The translations under genes were made by a program, and so were the position numbers. From the NCBI GenBank assembly GCA_963750995.1, contig CAVVST010000004.1, positions 930,001 through 994,000 of the forward strand: a stretch of DNA of 64,000 nucleotides. The letters run 5' to 3'. Below the pieces are notes generated by a model. It did not search any database, was not told the DNA's origin, and saw nothing but the letters and a program-made list of their open reading frames with translations. Positions 46,175 through 55,404 of this stretch are shown in pieces (position 1 is the stretch's first letter; each line of letters opens with the position of its first letter). The DNA comes from CAVVST01 sp963750995 (lineage in GTDB: Bacteria; Acidobacteriota; Vicinamibacteria; Vicinamibacterales; UBA2999).

Positions 46175-47244
46175 TTGACGGTCGTCGCTTCCTTGAGCTT
46201 CTCGGCGTTATAGAACGCGATGACCTGATCGAGGATTTCGGCGGGATCGCCCTCGAGGACGTCGTGCAGCCGGTGGGTGGTGAAGTTGATGCGGTGATCG
46301 GTAATCCGGCTCTGGGGGAAGTTGTAGGTCCGGATCTTCTCCGATCGTTCACCCGTGCCGACCTGGCCGCGGCGCTCCTTGGCAATGGCTTCCTGCTGTT
46401 TCCGCATCTCCATTTCGTAGAGACGTGCGCGGAGCACCTTCATTGCCTTCGCCCGGTTCTTGATCTGCGATTTCTCGTCCTGCTGCGACACGACGACTCC
46501 GGTCGGAATATGCGTCAGCCGCACCGCCGAGTAAGTCGTGTTCACGCTCTGGCCGCCGGGGCCGCTCGAGCAGAACGTGTCGACACGCAGGTCCTTCTCG
46601 TTGATCTGGATGTCCACTTCCTCGGCTTCCGGGAGCACGGCGACGGTCGCGGTTGACGTGTGGATCCGCCCGCTCGCCTCGGTCGCCGGGACGCGCTGGA
46701 CGCGGTGAACGCCGCTTTCGTACTTAAGCCGGCTGTACACGCCGCGCCCCTCGATCGAGGCGATCACTTCCTTCAGGCCGCCGGTGCCGCTTTCGCTGCT
46801 CGACATCACTTCCAGCTTCCAGCGCTGACGCTCGGCGAAGCGGCTGTACATCCGGAATAGATCCGCCGCGAACAATGCGGCTTCGTCGCCGCCCGTGCCG
46901 GCGCGGATTTCGAGAATGACGTTCTTTTCGTCGTTGGGATCCTTCGGGACCAGCAGCACCCGGAGCTCGGCGAGAATCGACTCGCGCCGCGTTTCCAGCT
47001 CCTTCAGCTCTTCCTGGGCGAGCTCGCGCATGTCGGCATCGGCCCCGCGGACGATTTCCTCCGACCCTTCGATGTCTTTCTGGACCACCTTGTACTCGCG
47101 GTACTTCTGCACCAGCGGTTCAAGATCGGAGAGCTGCTTGGCAGCCTTGCGGTATTCGGCCTGGTCCGACTGCACCTCGGCTGTCCCGAGGCGCGTCATC
47201 AGGTCTTCGTATTGCGATTCAACCGTGCTGAGCTTGTCGAACAT
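46171..47244 (-). CDS. prfA: Peptide chain release factor 1
   Basis: Recognises UAA/UAG stop codons. It carries LEIRAGTGGDEAALFAADLFRMY and the GGQ loop FCSSGPGGQSVNTTYSAVRLTHIPTG at about residue 230. The PAT-type recognition motif lies in RVPATEASGRIHTS. 357 residues. Downstream prmC modifies the GGQ glutamine. Confidence 0.96.
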   Translation of the reverse strand: MFDKLSTVESQYEDLMTRLGTAEVQSDQAEYRKAAKQLSDLEPLVQKYREYKVVQKDIEGSEEIVRGADADMRELAQEELKELETRRESILAELRVLLVPKDPNDEKNVILEIRAGTGGDEAALFAADLFRMYSRFAERQRWKLEVMSSSESGTGGLKEVIASIEGRGVYSRLKYESGVHRVQRVPATEASGRIHTSTATVAVLPEAEEVDIQINEKDLRVDTFCSSGPGGQSVNTTYSAVRLTHIPTGVVVSQQDEKSQIKNRAKAMKVLRARLYEMEMRKQQEAIAKERRGQVGTGERSEKIRTYNFPQSRITDHRINFTTHRLHDVLEGDPAEILDQVIAFYNAEKLKEATTVN

Positions 47245-47274
47245 CGAACCCCCGAGCCGGCTGAAGCCAGCTCA

Positions 47275-47520
47275 TCATCCACCCGACACCGGCGGCAGGA
47301 ACGCCACTTCGTCGCCGTCCCGAACAGCCGCCGCCATCTTCGCGTACTCCGCGTTGACCGCCACTGACATGGTGCGCTCGTACTGCACGAGTGACGGCAT
47401 TTCGGCCGTGAGCGCCTTCCACACCGTTTGCACCGTCGCCGGCGCCTCGACCTCGCGCACGAGCTCGCCGGCGCCAGCGAGGTCTCGGAGCCGCGCGAAC
47501 AGTTTTACAGTGACGCGCAT
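47275..47520 (-). CDS. moaD: Molybdopterin synthase sulfur carrier subunit MoaD
   Basis: Ubiquitin-like sulfur carrier. MRVTVKLFARLRDLAGAGELVREVEAP opens the beta-grasp fold, and the chain ends in VAFLPPVSGG, whose terminal GlyGly is thiocarboxylated. 81 residues from ATG 47520. The moaE gene lies 16 bases upstream. Confidence 0.92.
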   Translation of the reverse strand: MRVTVKLFARLRDLAGAGELVREVEAPATVQTVWKALTAEMPSLVQYERTMSVAVNAEYAKMAAAVRDGDEVAFLPPVSGG

Positions 47521-47536
47521 TTCAACAGAGTTACGG

Positions 47537-48013
47537 TCACGCGCATGCAATCCGGTACGCTGCCAGCTTTGCCGTCTCGTCATCCGGGTCGGCGACGGCG
47601 CCTTCCAGCCAGACTTCCCCGCCCTCGAAGTGCTCGTGCTTCCAGATTGGCACGATCTGCTTCACCCGCTCGATCGTGTACCGGCAGGCAGCGAAGGCCT
47701 GTGCCCGGTGCGCCGACGCCGCGACGATGATGATGCTGGCTTCGCCGATCTCGATCCGCCCGATCCGGTGATGCATGGCGACGCGCGCATCGGGCCACGT
47801 CTCCCGCGCCTCGGCCACGATCAACGCGAGCGCGCGAACCGCGAGCGGCTCGTACGCCTCGTATTCGAGGAACCGCACCTTCCGCCCCTGGTTGTGATCC
47901 CGAACCAGTCCCGTGAACGCTGCTACCGCGCCGTCGCCTGTCGCGTCCTTCGCAATTGCAGTCGTCAGGGCCTGCAGATCAAGCGGGTCGCGCGTCACCG
48001 CCACGAGCGCCAT
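47537..48013 (-). CDS. moaE: Molybdopterin synthase catalytic subunit MoaE
   Basis: Converts precursor Z to molybdopterin using MoaD thiocarboxylate. Motifs are GDGAVAAFTGLVRDHNQGRKVRFLEYEAY, HRIGRIEIGEASIIIVAASAHRAQAF, and VKQIVPIWKHEHFEGGEVWLEG with the catalytic Lys. 158 residues from ATG 48013; the longer frame to 48172 enters thiD. Confidence 0.93.
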   Translation of the reverse strand: MALVAVTRDPLDLQALTTAIAKDATGDGAVAAFTGLVRDHNQGRKVRFLEYEAYEPLAVRALALIVAEARETWPDARVAMHHRIGRIEIGEASIIIVAASAHRAQAFAACRYTIERVKQIVPIWKHEHFEGGEVWLEGAVADPDDETAKLAAYRIACA

Positions 48014-48017
48014 CGGT

Positions 48018-48806
48018 TCAAGTATACCGACCCGGGAAATGGTCCATCGGGCCATGGCCGCTTCCCAGCCCCGGCGCTTTCCGGATCGCGCTGGCGACAT
48101 AGGCCTGCGCCTCCCGAATCGAGTCTTCGAGGTTGTCACCCAGGGCAAGATGCGCGGTGACGGCCGCGGCAAACGTGCAGCCCGTGCCGTGGGTGCTCGT
48201 CCCGGCGATTCGATCCGTCGGGAACTCCACGAACCGCCGGCCGTCGTACAGGAGGTCGACGATATTAGCCGACGGCAGATGCCCGCCTTTGATCACGACC
48301 GCAGACGGGCCCAGCGCGTGGATGCGCCTCGCCGCCTCGCGGCGCGCCTCCTCGCTGCTGATAGTGATTCCGGCGAGCGTCTCAGCCTCGGGGATGTTCG
48401 GCGTCACCAGGAACGCTCTGCGCAGCAGTTCCGATTTCATCGCGCCGAGCGCTTCGTCATCGAGCAGACGATGGCCGCTCTTGGCGACCATCACCGGGTC
48501 GACGACGAGAAGCGGGATCTGCAGGTCTTCAACCGCGGCCGCCACCGCCTCGACGATCGCCGCGTTCGCCAGCATGCCTGTCTTGGCGGCGTCGGCGCCG
48601 AGGTCCGACATCACGGCTTCGATCTGCGCCGTGACGAGATCGGCTGACACGGTCTCGACGGCCGTGACGCCGAGGGTGTTCTGGGCCGTGACCGCCGTGA
48701 CGGCGCTGAGGCCGTACACGCCGTGAGCGGCAAACGTCTTGAGATCCGCCTGGATGCCCGCACCGCCGCTCGAATCGCTTCCCGCGATTGTCAGTGCTTT
48801 ACGCAT
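48018..48806 (-). CDS. thiD: Hydroxymethylpyrimidine/phosphomethylpyrimidine kinase
   Basis: Thiamine-pathway kinase of the ribokinase fold. It starts ALTIAGSDSSGGAGIQADLKTFAAHGVYG, has VVDPVMVAKSGHRLLDDEALGAMKSELL, and ends GTSTHGTGCTFAAAVTAHLALG with the catalytic Asp/Gly region. 262 residues. No TPP riboswitch was recognised upstream, where bioY ends 22 bases away. Confidence 0.94.
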   Translation of the reverse strand: MRKALTIAGSDSSGGAGIQADLKTFAAHGVYGLSAVTAVTAQNTLGVTAVETVSADLVTAQIEAVMSDLGADAAKTGMLANAAIVEAVAAAVEDLQIPLLVVDPVMVAKSGHRLLDDEALGAMKSELLRRAFLVTPNIPEAETLAGITISSEEARREAARRIHALGPSAVVIKGGHLPSANIVDLLYDGRRFVEFPTDRIAGTSTHGTGCTFAAAVTAHLALGDNLEDSIREAQAYVASAIRKAPGLGSGHGPMDHFPGRYT

Positions 48807-48828
48807 GGCCGGCGCCGGGCACCGACGG

Positions 48829-50151
48829 CTATCGACGCGGCTGTCCGAGTAGGGCCCAGACCCCGGGAAGGATGCCCGCGGCAGCCACCAGTTTGACGAG
48901 ATCGGCGGCGATGAACGGAACCACGCCGGTCACGAGCGCGGCGGCAAGGCCGATGGGCGCCGTGCCAACCGCCGCGAACAGGCCGAGCCATGTCGCGCCG
49001 CAGGCGTAGACCACCAGCAGGCCTGCGAGCATCGCGAGGACCGACGTCAGGTAGCGCCGATCAAACCCGCGCTCGGCAAGATAGCCGGTGAGGAACGCCG
49101 CGATCGGATACGACATCAGGTAGCCGCCGGTCGGGCCGGCCAGCCGCAGAGCACCGGGCGGCAGCGTCAGCGACGCGGCAAACACCGGCAGGCCCGCGAT
49201 GCCAGCCAGTAGATAGAGAACCTGGCTCGCAAAACCAAGGCGCGGACCGAGTGCGAGACCGCCGAGCAGGACGACCATTGGCTGAAAGGTGAACGGCACC
49301 TGCGTGAACGGGAGCGGGACGCTGACCTGCGCGGCCGCAGCTGTCAGCGCCGTGACAAACAGCACCGCTCCGATCCGGATGAGGGCTGATGAATCGGCGA
49401 ACGTGTCAACGAGCGTGGTCGAGCCGGAGGAGAAGGACATCGGACCGAAATTGTACCACCGGCCCAGAACCAGCAGGTATTGATAGGGAAGGGTTTCTCG
49501 AGCGAGGACGCGGAGACCTGCCACCAGCGCATCCTGCTCCACGCTCGCGCTCTCGACGCGCACGCCTTCGTCGGGCGCGGGTCCGGGTCCGCCGTTTCCC
49601 GGCTTGTAGTTCACGATACCCAGCCGCCCGCCCGGTTTCAGCGCCGCCGCCAGGTTTCGAAGGAACGTGACGCGGTCTTCACCCCTGACCTCGGGATAGG
49701 TGTCAACGACAAGTACCGCATCGAGGGCGCGCTCGGGGAGGTTCGGGGCGCTTCCGGCGCCCAGGCGTGTCTGCACGTTCTGGAGTCCTTCGCGCGCGAC
49801 CCGCCGCCGGGTCGCCTCGAGCATCTGCCGCTGCACGTCCTGCGCGTACACGGTGCCGTTCGGACCGACGCGGCGCGCCAGCTGAATCGTGAACCAGCCG
49901 GCGCCGGCGCCGATGTCGGCGACTGCCGATCCCTCCGCCACGCCAAGCGCGTCCATGATCTGTTCGGGCTTCTGCCACGCTTCGCGATCGGGCGCCTCGA
50001 GCAAGCCGAGATTCTCAGGGGGGAACAATCGTCCCTGCCGGGTCGGCGCCACGTTCTGCGCAGCAAGGCGGGCCTCAAGGCGGGTCTGAAGATTCGCCTC
50101 TACGAACATCACGAGCCCGACGACCACGAACATCACGTATCGTCGGGTCAT
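48829..50151 (-). CDS. In-frame fusion: N-terminal methyltransferase and C-terminal BioY biotin transporter
   Basis: One 440-residue frame. Residues 1-237 form a class I SAM methyltransferase preceded by a hydrophobic N-terminus (YVMFVVVGLVMFVEANL), with the SAM loop ADIGAGAGWFTIQLARRVG and a late PYQYLLVLGRW. Residues 238-440 are the BioY S-component: VPLPFTQVPFTFQPMVVLLGGLALGPRLGFASQVLYLLAGIAGLPVFA and LRLAGPTGGYLMSYPIAAFLTGYLAERG. At the join an ATG (49440) is preceded 9 bases upstream by TACAAT. BioY may therefore start independently there, and the fusion may reflect an upstream stop lost by indel. Overlaps aspA by ATGA. Confidence 0.8.
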   Translation of the reverse strand: MTRRYVMFVVVGLVMFVEANLQTRLEARLAAQNVAPTRQGRLFPPENLGLLEAPDREAWQKPEQIMDALGVAEGSAVADIGAGAGWFTIQLARRVGPNGTVYAQDVQRQMLEATRRRVAREGLQNVQTRLGAGSAPNLPERALDAVLVVDTYPEVRGEDRVTFLRNLAAALKPGGRLGIVNYKPGNGGPGPAPDEGVRVESASVEQDALVAGLRVLARETLPYQYLLVLGRWYNFGPMSFSSGSTTLVDTFADSSALIRIGAVLFVTALTAAAAQVSVPLPFTQVPFTFQPMVVLLGGLALGPRLGFASQVLYLLAGIAGLPVFAASLTLPPGALRLAGPTGGYLMSYPIAAFLTGYLAERGFDRRYLTSVLAMLAGLLVVYACGATWLGLFAAVGTAPIGLAAALVTGVVPFIAADLVKLVAAAGILPGVWALLGQPRR

Positions 50152-51555
50152 CGCTTCACCTCGCCGGCGATGCCGGGACGCGTCATGTTCTCGACCGACA
50201 GCACTTCATCGAGCTGCCGGGCGTCCATCAAGCCGCGCTCCAGCACCAGTTCGCGAATCGGCCGGCCGGTCCTGACAGATTCCTTCGCGATCTCCGCGGT
50301 CACTGCGTAGCCGAGATACGGGCTGAGCGCCGTGGCGACGGCGGTGCTGCGATCCAGCAGTTCGCGGCAGCGCGCCGCATCTGCTTCGATACCGTCCACG
50401 CATCGTATCCGCAACACCTTCATCGACTCGCGCAGGATGGTGGACATGTGCAGCGCGTTCCAGGCGATGACAGGCATCATCACGTTCAACTCGAGTTGGC
50501 CCGCCTCAGCCGCGGCCGCCACCGTCACGTCGCACCCCATCACCTGGTAGCACACCTGGTTGACCATTTCGGGCACTGACGGATTGACCTTGCCGGGCAT
50601 GATCGAGGAACCGGGCTGTACCGCCGGCAGGGCAATCTCGGCAACACCCGCGCGGGGTCCCATGCTCAGGAGCCGCAGGTCAGCTGCGACCTTGCCGAGT
50701 TCGACCGCGAGCCTCCGCATCGTCCCCGAATAGGCGAGCACATCGCCCATGCTCTGCGTGACCCGGAAACGATTGGCCGCCGGCCTTACCCGCAGTCCGG
50801 TTGCGCGTGCAAGATTCTTAATGGCGAGCGCCGCGTACTCTTCGCCGGCGTTGAGTCCGGTACCCACCGCCGTCGCGCCGAGATTCAATTCTTCGAGCCC
50901 GCCCGCGGCATGCTCGACATCGTCGGCGCCTCGCGCGAGGCACGCGGCGTAGCCGCTGAACTCCTGGCCCAGCGTCATCGGCACCGCGTCCTGGAGATGG
51001 GTCCGCCCTACTTTGAGCACCGCCTCGAATTCGTCGGCTTTCGTTGCCAGCGACGCCGAAAGCGCGCGGGCCGACTCGACCAGGGCGCCGTGCACCATGA
51101 GTAGCGCGAGTCTCGTCGCGGTGGGGAACACGTCGTTGGTCGACTGTCCCATGTTCACGTGATCGTTCGGGTGCACGAAGCGTGTACTCGCCGCGCGCAC
51201 CGCCGAGGATCTCGGCGGCGCGGTTGGCCAGCACCTCGTTCGCGTTCATGTTGTGCGACGTGCCGGCGCCCGCCTGGTAGACATCGACGACGAACTGGTC
51301 GCGCAAGGCGCCGGCCAGCACCTCGTCGGCCGCGCGCACGACGGCGTCGCCAATCCGCGCGTCGAGGCGGCCCAGCGCCACGTTGGCCTGAGTGGCGGCT
51401 TTTTTCACCAGAATGGTCGCGGTCACGAGGTCCGCCGGGGCGCGGAGCCCGCTGATAGGGAAGTTGGCGACGGCCCTGGCCGTCTGGATCCCGTAATAGG
51501 CGTCTGCCGGGACGGCCGCTTCCCCGAGGGGATCACGCTCGGTCCTGAATTGCAT
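50148..51555 (-). CDS. aspA: Aspartate ammonia-lyase, one frameshift
   Basis: Class II fumarase/aspartase superfamily enzyme. It begins MQFRTERDPLGEAAVPADAYYGIQTARAVANFPISG. NMNANEVLANRAAEILGG and VHPNDHVNMGQSTNDVFPTA follow across a single-base shift near 51180. The loop GSSIMPGKVNPSVPEMVNQVCYQVMG and ELNVMMPVIAWNAL favour aspartase over FumC, which has IMPGKVNPTQCEA. About 468 residues in total. The two halves overlap between 50818 and 51200 in different frames, and the joined protein is complete. A fumarase gene lies divergently beside it. Confidence 0.88.
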
Positions 51556-51628
51556 GGGTGGGACCTGGGGATAACGGCTCCCTTTCAGCCTCTCCTGTGC
51601 GACCTCACCTCTAAATTATACTGCTCGC

Positions 51629-53145
51629 ATGCATGGCAGCTTTTTCGACAGCGTGCTCTCGCTGATCGTCCGGACGTCCACCGATCTCCCTCCCGACGTG
51701 CGCGCGGCGATGAAGGTGGCGATGGCGGAGGAAGCCGTCGGCACCCAGTCGGCGCAGGCGCTGTCGATCATCGCCCAGAACATCGACCAGGCGTCCGACT
51801 GCGAAGGCGCGATCTGCCAGGACACCGGCATGCCCACCTTCGAGGTGAAGACGCCGGTCGGCGCGAATCAGATCGAGATGAAGAAGCAGATCCGCGAGGC
51901 AGTCGCCGAAGCGACCCGCCGCGGCAAGCTGCGCCCCAACTCGGTGGATTCGATCACGGGCGAGAACTCGGGCAGCAATCTCGGAGCGGGTACGCCCATC
52001 ATTCACTTCGAGCAATGGGAGAAGGACGACATCGAGGTCAAGCTGATCCTGAAGGGCGGCGGCTGCGAAAACATGAACGCGCAGGTACTCGGTGCCGACC
52101 GAGCTGCAGGGACTTGGACGCGCCGACCGTAACCTCGAGGGTGTGCGGAAGTGCATCCTGCACGCAGTCTGGAACGCCCAGGGCAAAGGGTGCGCGCCCG
52201 GCGCTGTTGGCGTCTGCATCGGCGGCGACCGCACATCGGGCTATGTCCACGCCAAGGAACAATTGTTTCGCACGCTCGACGACGTGAACCCTGATTCACG
52301 CCTTGCGGAGCTTGAAGCCTCGATCATGGGCGAAGTGAACAAGCTTGGCATCGGGACGATGGGGTTCGGCGGACGCACTTCACTGATAGGCTGCAAGATC
52401 GGCGCGCAGAATCGTCTTCCGGCGAGCTTTTTCGTGTCGGTCGCATACGACTGCTGGGCGTTCCGGCGGCTGGGTGTTGTGCTGGATGGCCGCACCGGCG
52501 AGATCACGCAGTGGCTCTATCGCGATCCGTCGACTCCGGTGGCGGCAATGGCCGACCAGGCGGGGTTCCAGCGGACCGGCCGGGAAGTCACGCTGCGGAC
52601 GCCACTGACGGAGGAACAGGTCCGCGCACTGAAGGTCGGCGACATCGTCCTGGTCACTGGACAGATGAACACCGGCCGGGACGCCGTTCACGCGCACCTG
52701 ATGAAACACGACCCACCCGTCGACTTGCACGGTTCAGTGCTCTACCACTGCGGTCCGGTGGTGGCCAAACAGGGAGACGGGTGGAAAGTGACTGCCGCGG
52801 GGCCGACAACCAGCATCCGCGAAGAGCCCTACCAGGCCGACATCATTCGATCGCTACGGCGTGCGCGCGGTCATCGGCAAAGGCGGGATGGGGGGCAAGA
52901 CGCTGGCAGCGCTCAAGGAAGCTGGTGCGGTGTACCTCAACGCGATTGGGGGCGCCGCACAGTTCTATGCCCGCGCGATCGATCGCGTCGAGGGCGTCTC
53001 CCTGATGGAGTTCGGCACACCCGAAGCGATGTGGCACCTGGCCGTGACCGACTTCCCAGCGATTGTGACGATGGATGCCCACGGCAACAGCCTGCACAAA
53101 GACGTTGAGCAGGAGTCGGCGAAAGAACTTGCCGCGCTGGCCTAA
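51629..53145 (+). CDS. fumA: Fumarate hydratase class I (iron-sulfur), two frameshifts
   Basis: TCA-cycle hydratase with a labile [4Fe-4S] cluster. The alpha-type part gives AICQDTGMPTFEVKTP, NSGSNLGAGTPIIHFEQW and GGGCENMNAQ. An extra base at about 52083-52085 then hides the continuation SVPTELQGLGRADRNLEGVRKCILHAVW. The beta-type part has GTMGFGGRTSLIGCKIG and, after a second shift near 52855, YGVRAVIGKGGMGGKTLAALKEAGAVYLNAIGGAA. Cluster Cys residues are present. About 505 residues, one-chain form. A TATACT hexamer ends 6 bases before ATG 51629, so the message may be leaderless. Confidence 0.9.
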
Positions 53146-53184
53146 CTGCCGGTGGAGCAACAGGTTACGTATAAACACACGGGC

Positions 53185-53214
53185 TTGCCCGTGCCGGGAC
53201 CGGGCGCATATAAT
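53185..53214 (+). promoter_or_regulatory. Promoter of the A-type Fe-S protein and Fur-fusion genes
   Basis: TTGCCC (53185-53190) and a perfect TATAAT (53209-53214) are 18 bases apart. A CACGGGC / GCCCGTG hairpin (53178-53192) overlaps the -35 region and could end the fumarase message or act as an operator. Confidence 0.65.
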
Positions 53215-53247
53215 CGACAGAGGGATTTCCCCTGGAGAATCGAGATC

Positions 53248-53571
53248 ATGATCAACGTGTCCCAGACGGCAGCCTCGAAGATCAACGAGCTGCTTACTGA
53301 AGAGGGCAAGACCGGCAGCGGCCTGCGCGTGTTCGTGCAGGGCGGCGGCTGCTCGGGCTTCCAGTACGGCTTGATGATCGAGGAAGGCGGCGGCGTCGCC
53401 GATCAGGTGTTCGAATCGAACGGCGTCAAGCTGTTCGTCGATCCGGTCAGCATCAGCTACCTCAAGGGCGCTGAAGTGGACTTCGTCGACACGGTCACCG
53501 GCGGCGGATTCACCATCAAGAACCCGAACGCGGTTTCCACGTGCGGGTGCGGGTCGTCGTTCAGCGTCTGA
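53248..53571 (+). CDS. erpA: A-type iron-sulfur cluster carrier (IscA/ErpA family)
   Basis: Delivers Fe-S clusters to apo-proteins. MINVSQTAASKINELLTEEGK leads to LRVFVQGGGCSGFQYGLMIEE (first Cys) and FTIKNPNAVSTCGCGSSFSV (the CxC pair), the three cluster ligands of the family. 107 residues. ATG 53248 follows CTGGAGA; the upstream frame to 53152 lacks a ribosome site. It is 6 bases before the Fur-fusion gene, linking Fe-S supply to iron or peroxide sensing. Confidence 0.92.
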   Translation: MINVSQTAASKINELLTEEGKTGSGLRVFVQGGGCSGFQYGLMIEEGGGVADQVFESNGVKLFVDPVSISYLKGAEVDFVDTVTGGGFTIKNPNAVSTCGCGSSFSV

Positions 53572-53577
53572 GCCTCC

Positions 53578-54558
53578 GTGGCCACGACCCTCGAGGACCT
53601 CTCCCGGCTCAAGCCTACGGGCGGGAAACGGTCCAGCAAGCGGGAACAGATCGTCAACGTGTTCCTGCGGCAGGAAGGGCATCTCAGCGCCGACGACCTC
53701 GTCGACCTCATCCGGCGTGAAGATCAGCGCATCAGCCGCGCCACCGTCTACCGCACGTTGCAGTGGATGGTGGACGCCGGCATTGCCCGCAAGGTGGACT
53801 TCGGCGAAGGCCGTTTCCGCTTCGAGCATTCCTACCGGCAGCCGCGTCATTTCCACCTGATTTGCAAGACCTGCCATCGGTCGTTCGAGTTTCTCAGCTC
53901 CGACATCGAGGCGCTGGTCGAAGAAGTGGCAACGGCACGCAGCTTCGCCGCCTCCCAGAGCGTCGTCCAGATTTACGGGACGTGTGAAGAGTGCAGGACC
54001 GGCCGCAACTCGAACGTCGACGTCGGGCATACCGATCTGTTGTTCGCGCGTGACGCACTGCGGATCGCGATCGCCACTGAGCGGAGCGGCCTCGAGTTCT
54101 ACAGCCGCGCGGCGCGTCTCACGAAGGACGCCCGCGGCCGCAAGGTGTTCGAAGACCTCGCGCGCGAAGAGAAAGAGCACCTCGGCAAGCTCGAAGCGCG
54201 CTACAAGGAACTGCTCCAGCGGGATCCCAAGCTGGAATCGCGGCCGACGTTCCTGTTTTTCAAGGGAGCGGCCCACGGACTGTTCGCGGAAGGCGCCGAG
54301 CGCCTGCTTCGCGGCGTCAACGATCAGCAGGCGCTGATGATTGGCATCCGGTGCGAGCGCGGGTCTCATCGCTTCTTCAAAAAGTACGGCGAGCGGTTCG
54401 AGGACTCGGAGGGGAAGCAGATCTTCCTGGAATTTGCCGACGAAGAACGCGAGCATCTCGACTTGCTCGTTCGAGAGTACCGCGCGCTCCTCAAGCGCCA
54501 GGGCCGAACGCGCCGTCCCGTCCGGCACGCGTCCAGCGCAGCGCGCGCCGCCCGGTGA
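53578..54558 (+). CDS. Fur/PerR-type regulator fused to a rubrerythrin-like ferritin domain
   Basis: Residues ~20-145 are a Fur-family repressor: winged helix with RISRATVYRTLQWMVDAGIARKV, metal site HFHLICKTCHR and CEEC. Residues ~160-310 form a ferritin-like four-helix bundle with the di-iron ligand series ATERSGLEFYSRA, LAREEKEHLGKL, RCERGSHRFFKKYG and FADEEREHLDLL (two ExxH motifs plus partner Glu). Start GTG 53578. The fusion joins a metal/peroxide sensor to the kind of enzyme it commonly controls. It overlaps the PHP gene by GTGA and follows an Fe-S carrier gene. All residues needed for both sites are visible; the role is inferred. Confidence 0.88.
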   Translation: MATTLEDLSRLKPTGGKRSSKREQIVNVFLRQEGHLSADDLVDLIRREDQRISRATVYRTLQWMVDAGIARKVDFGEGRFRFEHSYRQPRHFHLICKTCHRSFEFLSSDIEALVEEVATARSFAASQSVVQIYGTCEECRTGRNSNVDVGHTDLLFARDALRIAIATERSGLEFYSRAARLTKDARGRKVFEDLAREEKEHLGKLEARYKELLQRDPKLESRPTFLFFKGAAHGLFAEGAERLLRGVNDQQALMIGIRCERGSHRFFKKYGERFEDSEGKQIFLEFADEEREHLDLLVREYRALLKRQGRTRRPVRHASSAARAAR

Positions 54559-55403
54559 GGCCGCCCGTCCCGGGCGGCATTGACCTCCACCTTCATACGA
54601 CCGCGTCCGACGGGCGCTGTTCCCCGCGAGAGCTCGTCGAACGCGCCGCCCAAGCCGGGCTGTCGGTGATGGCTGTCACCGACCACGACACGACGGCGGC
54701 GCTGGCGGAGGTCGACCGTGAAGCGCGCCGGTACGACATCCAGACCGTGGCAGGCATCGAAATCACGGCGGTCGAGGCGGGCCGCGACCTTCATGTCCTT
54801 GGGTACCTGTTCGAGCCCGGGCATGACGGGCTGGCTGCAATGCTGGCCCAGCAGCGTGCGATCAGGATCGCGCGCATCGAGGCGATCGCCGCGCGTCTTG
54901 CCGCCAGCGGCGTCCCGATCGACGTCGAGCCGATGCTGGAGCAGGCTCGCCATGAAAGCGGGCGATCGCTCGGCCGGCCGCAGGTGGCACGGGCGATGAT
55001 CGACGCCGGACATGTATCGGGCACGCAGGAAGCGTTCGATCACTGGCTCGTGGCCGGACGCCCCGGCTTCGTGCCGCGTGAAGGTCCGACGACCGAAGAG
55101 GTCATCGACATCATTCACCAGGCGGGCGGCATCGCATCGATCGCTCACCCCGGACAGCGTGGCCTCGGCCTGCGGATTCCGGCGCTCGCCGCCGCGGGCC
55201 TCGACGCGGTTGAGGCGTTTCATCCGGATCACGACGCCGCCCTGGTTCAGGAGTACACCGAGATCGCGCGCCGCCTGAATCTGTTCCTGACAGGCGGCTC
55301 GGACTTCCACGGCGATCCCGAACACGGACTCGAACCCGGCTCCGTCACGCTGCCCGCCGCCGAGTGGGAACGCCTCAACGCCCATCGTCAGTGGTCGTCC
55401 TGA
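54555..55403 (+). CDS. PHP-domain phosphoesterase (RNase AM/TrpH-like)
   Basis: Metal-dependent phosphoesterase. The N-terminus GGIDLHLHTTASDGRCSPRELVERAAQAGLSVMAVTDHDTTAAL contains the HxH and DHD metal motifs. Later motifs are GIEITAVEAGRDLHVLGYLFE, IASIAHPGQRG and GGSDFHGD. This pattern is that of the YciV/TrpH group, some of which are 5'-3' exoribonucleases acting on short RNA. 282 residues from GTG 54555, overlapping the previous stop. It sits one base before the pseudo-ABC gene. Confidence 0.9.
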   Translation: MRPPVPGGIDLHLHTTASDGRCSPRELVERAAQAGLSVMAVTDHDTTAALAEVDREARRYDIQTVAGIEITAVEAGRDLHVLGYLFEPGHDGLAAMLAQQRAIRIARIEAIAARLAASGVPIDVEPMLEQARHESGRSLGRPQVARAMIDAGHVSGTQEAFDHWLVAGRPGFVPREGPTTEEVIDIIHQAGGIASIAHPGQRGLGLRIPALAAAGLDAVEAFHPDHDAALVQEYTEIARRLNLFLTGGSDFHGDPEHGLEPGSVTLPAAEWERLNAHRQWSS

Positions 55404-55404
55404 G

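Noticed and set aside
48807..48828. TPP riboswitch before thiD
   Set aside because: Only 22 bases separate thiD from the upstream bioY stop, and no thi-box sequence is visible.
50148..51555. Annotation of this gene as fumarase class II (fumC)
   Set aside because: The loop reads GSSIMPGKVNPSVPEMVNQV with ELNVMMPVI, as in aspartase; FumC has a TQCEA-type continuation.
52843..54528. 561-codon minus-strand frame opposite the Fur fusion and fumarase
   Set aside because: Antisense shadow; the plus-strand genes have complete diagnostic motifs.
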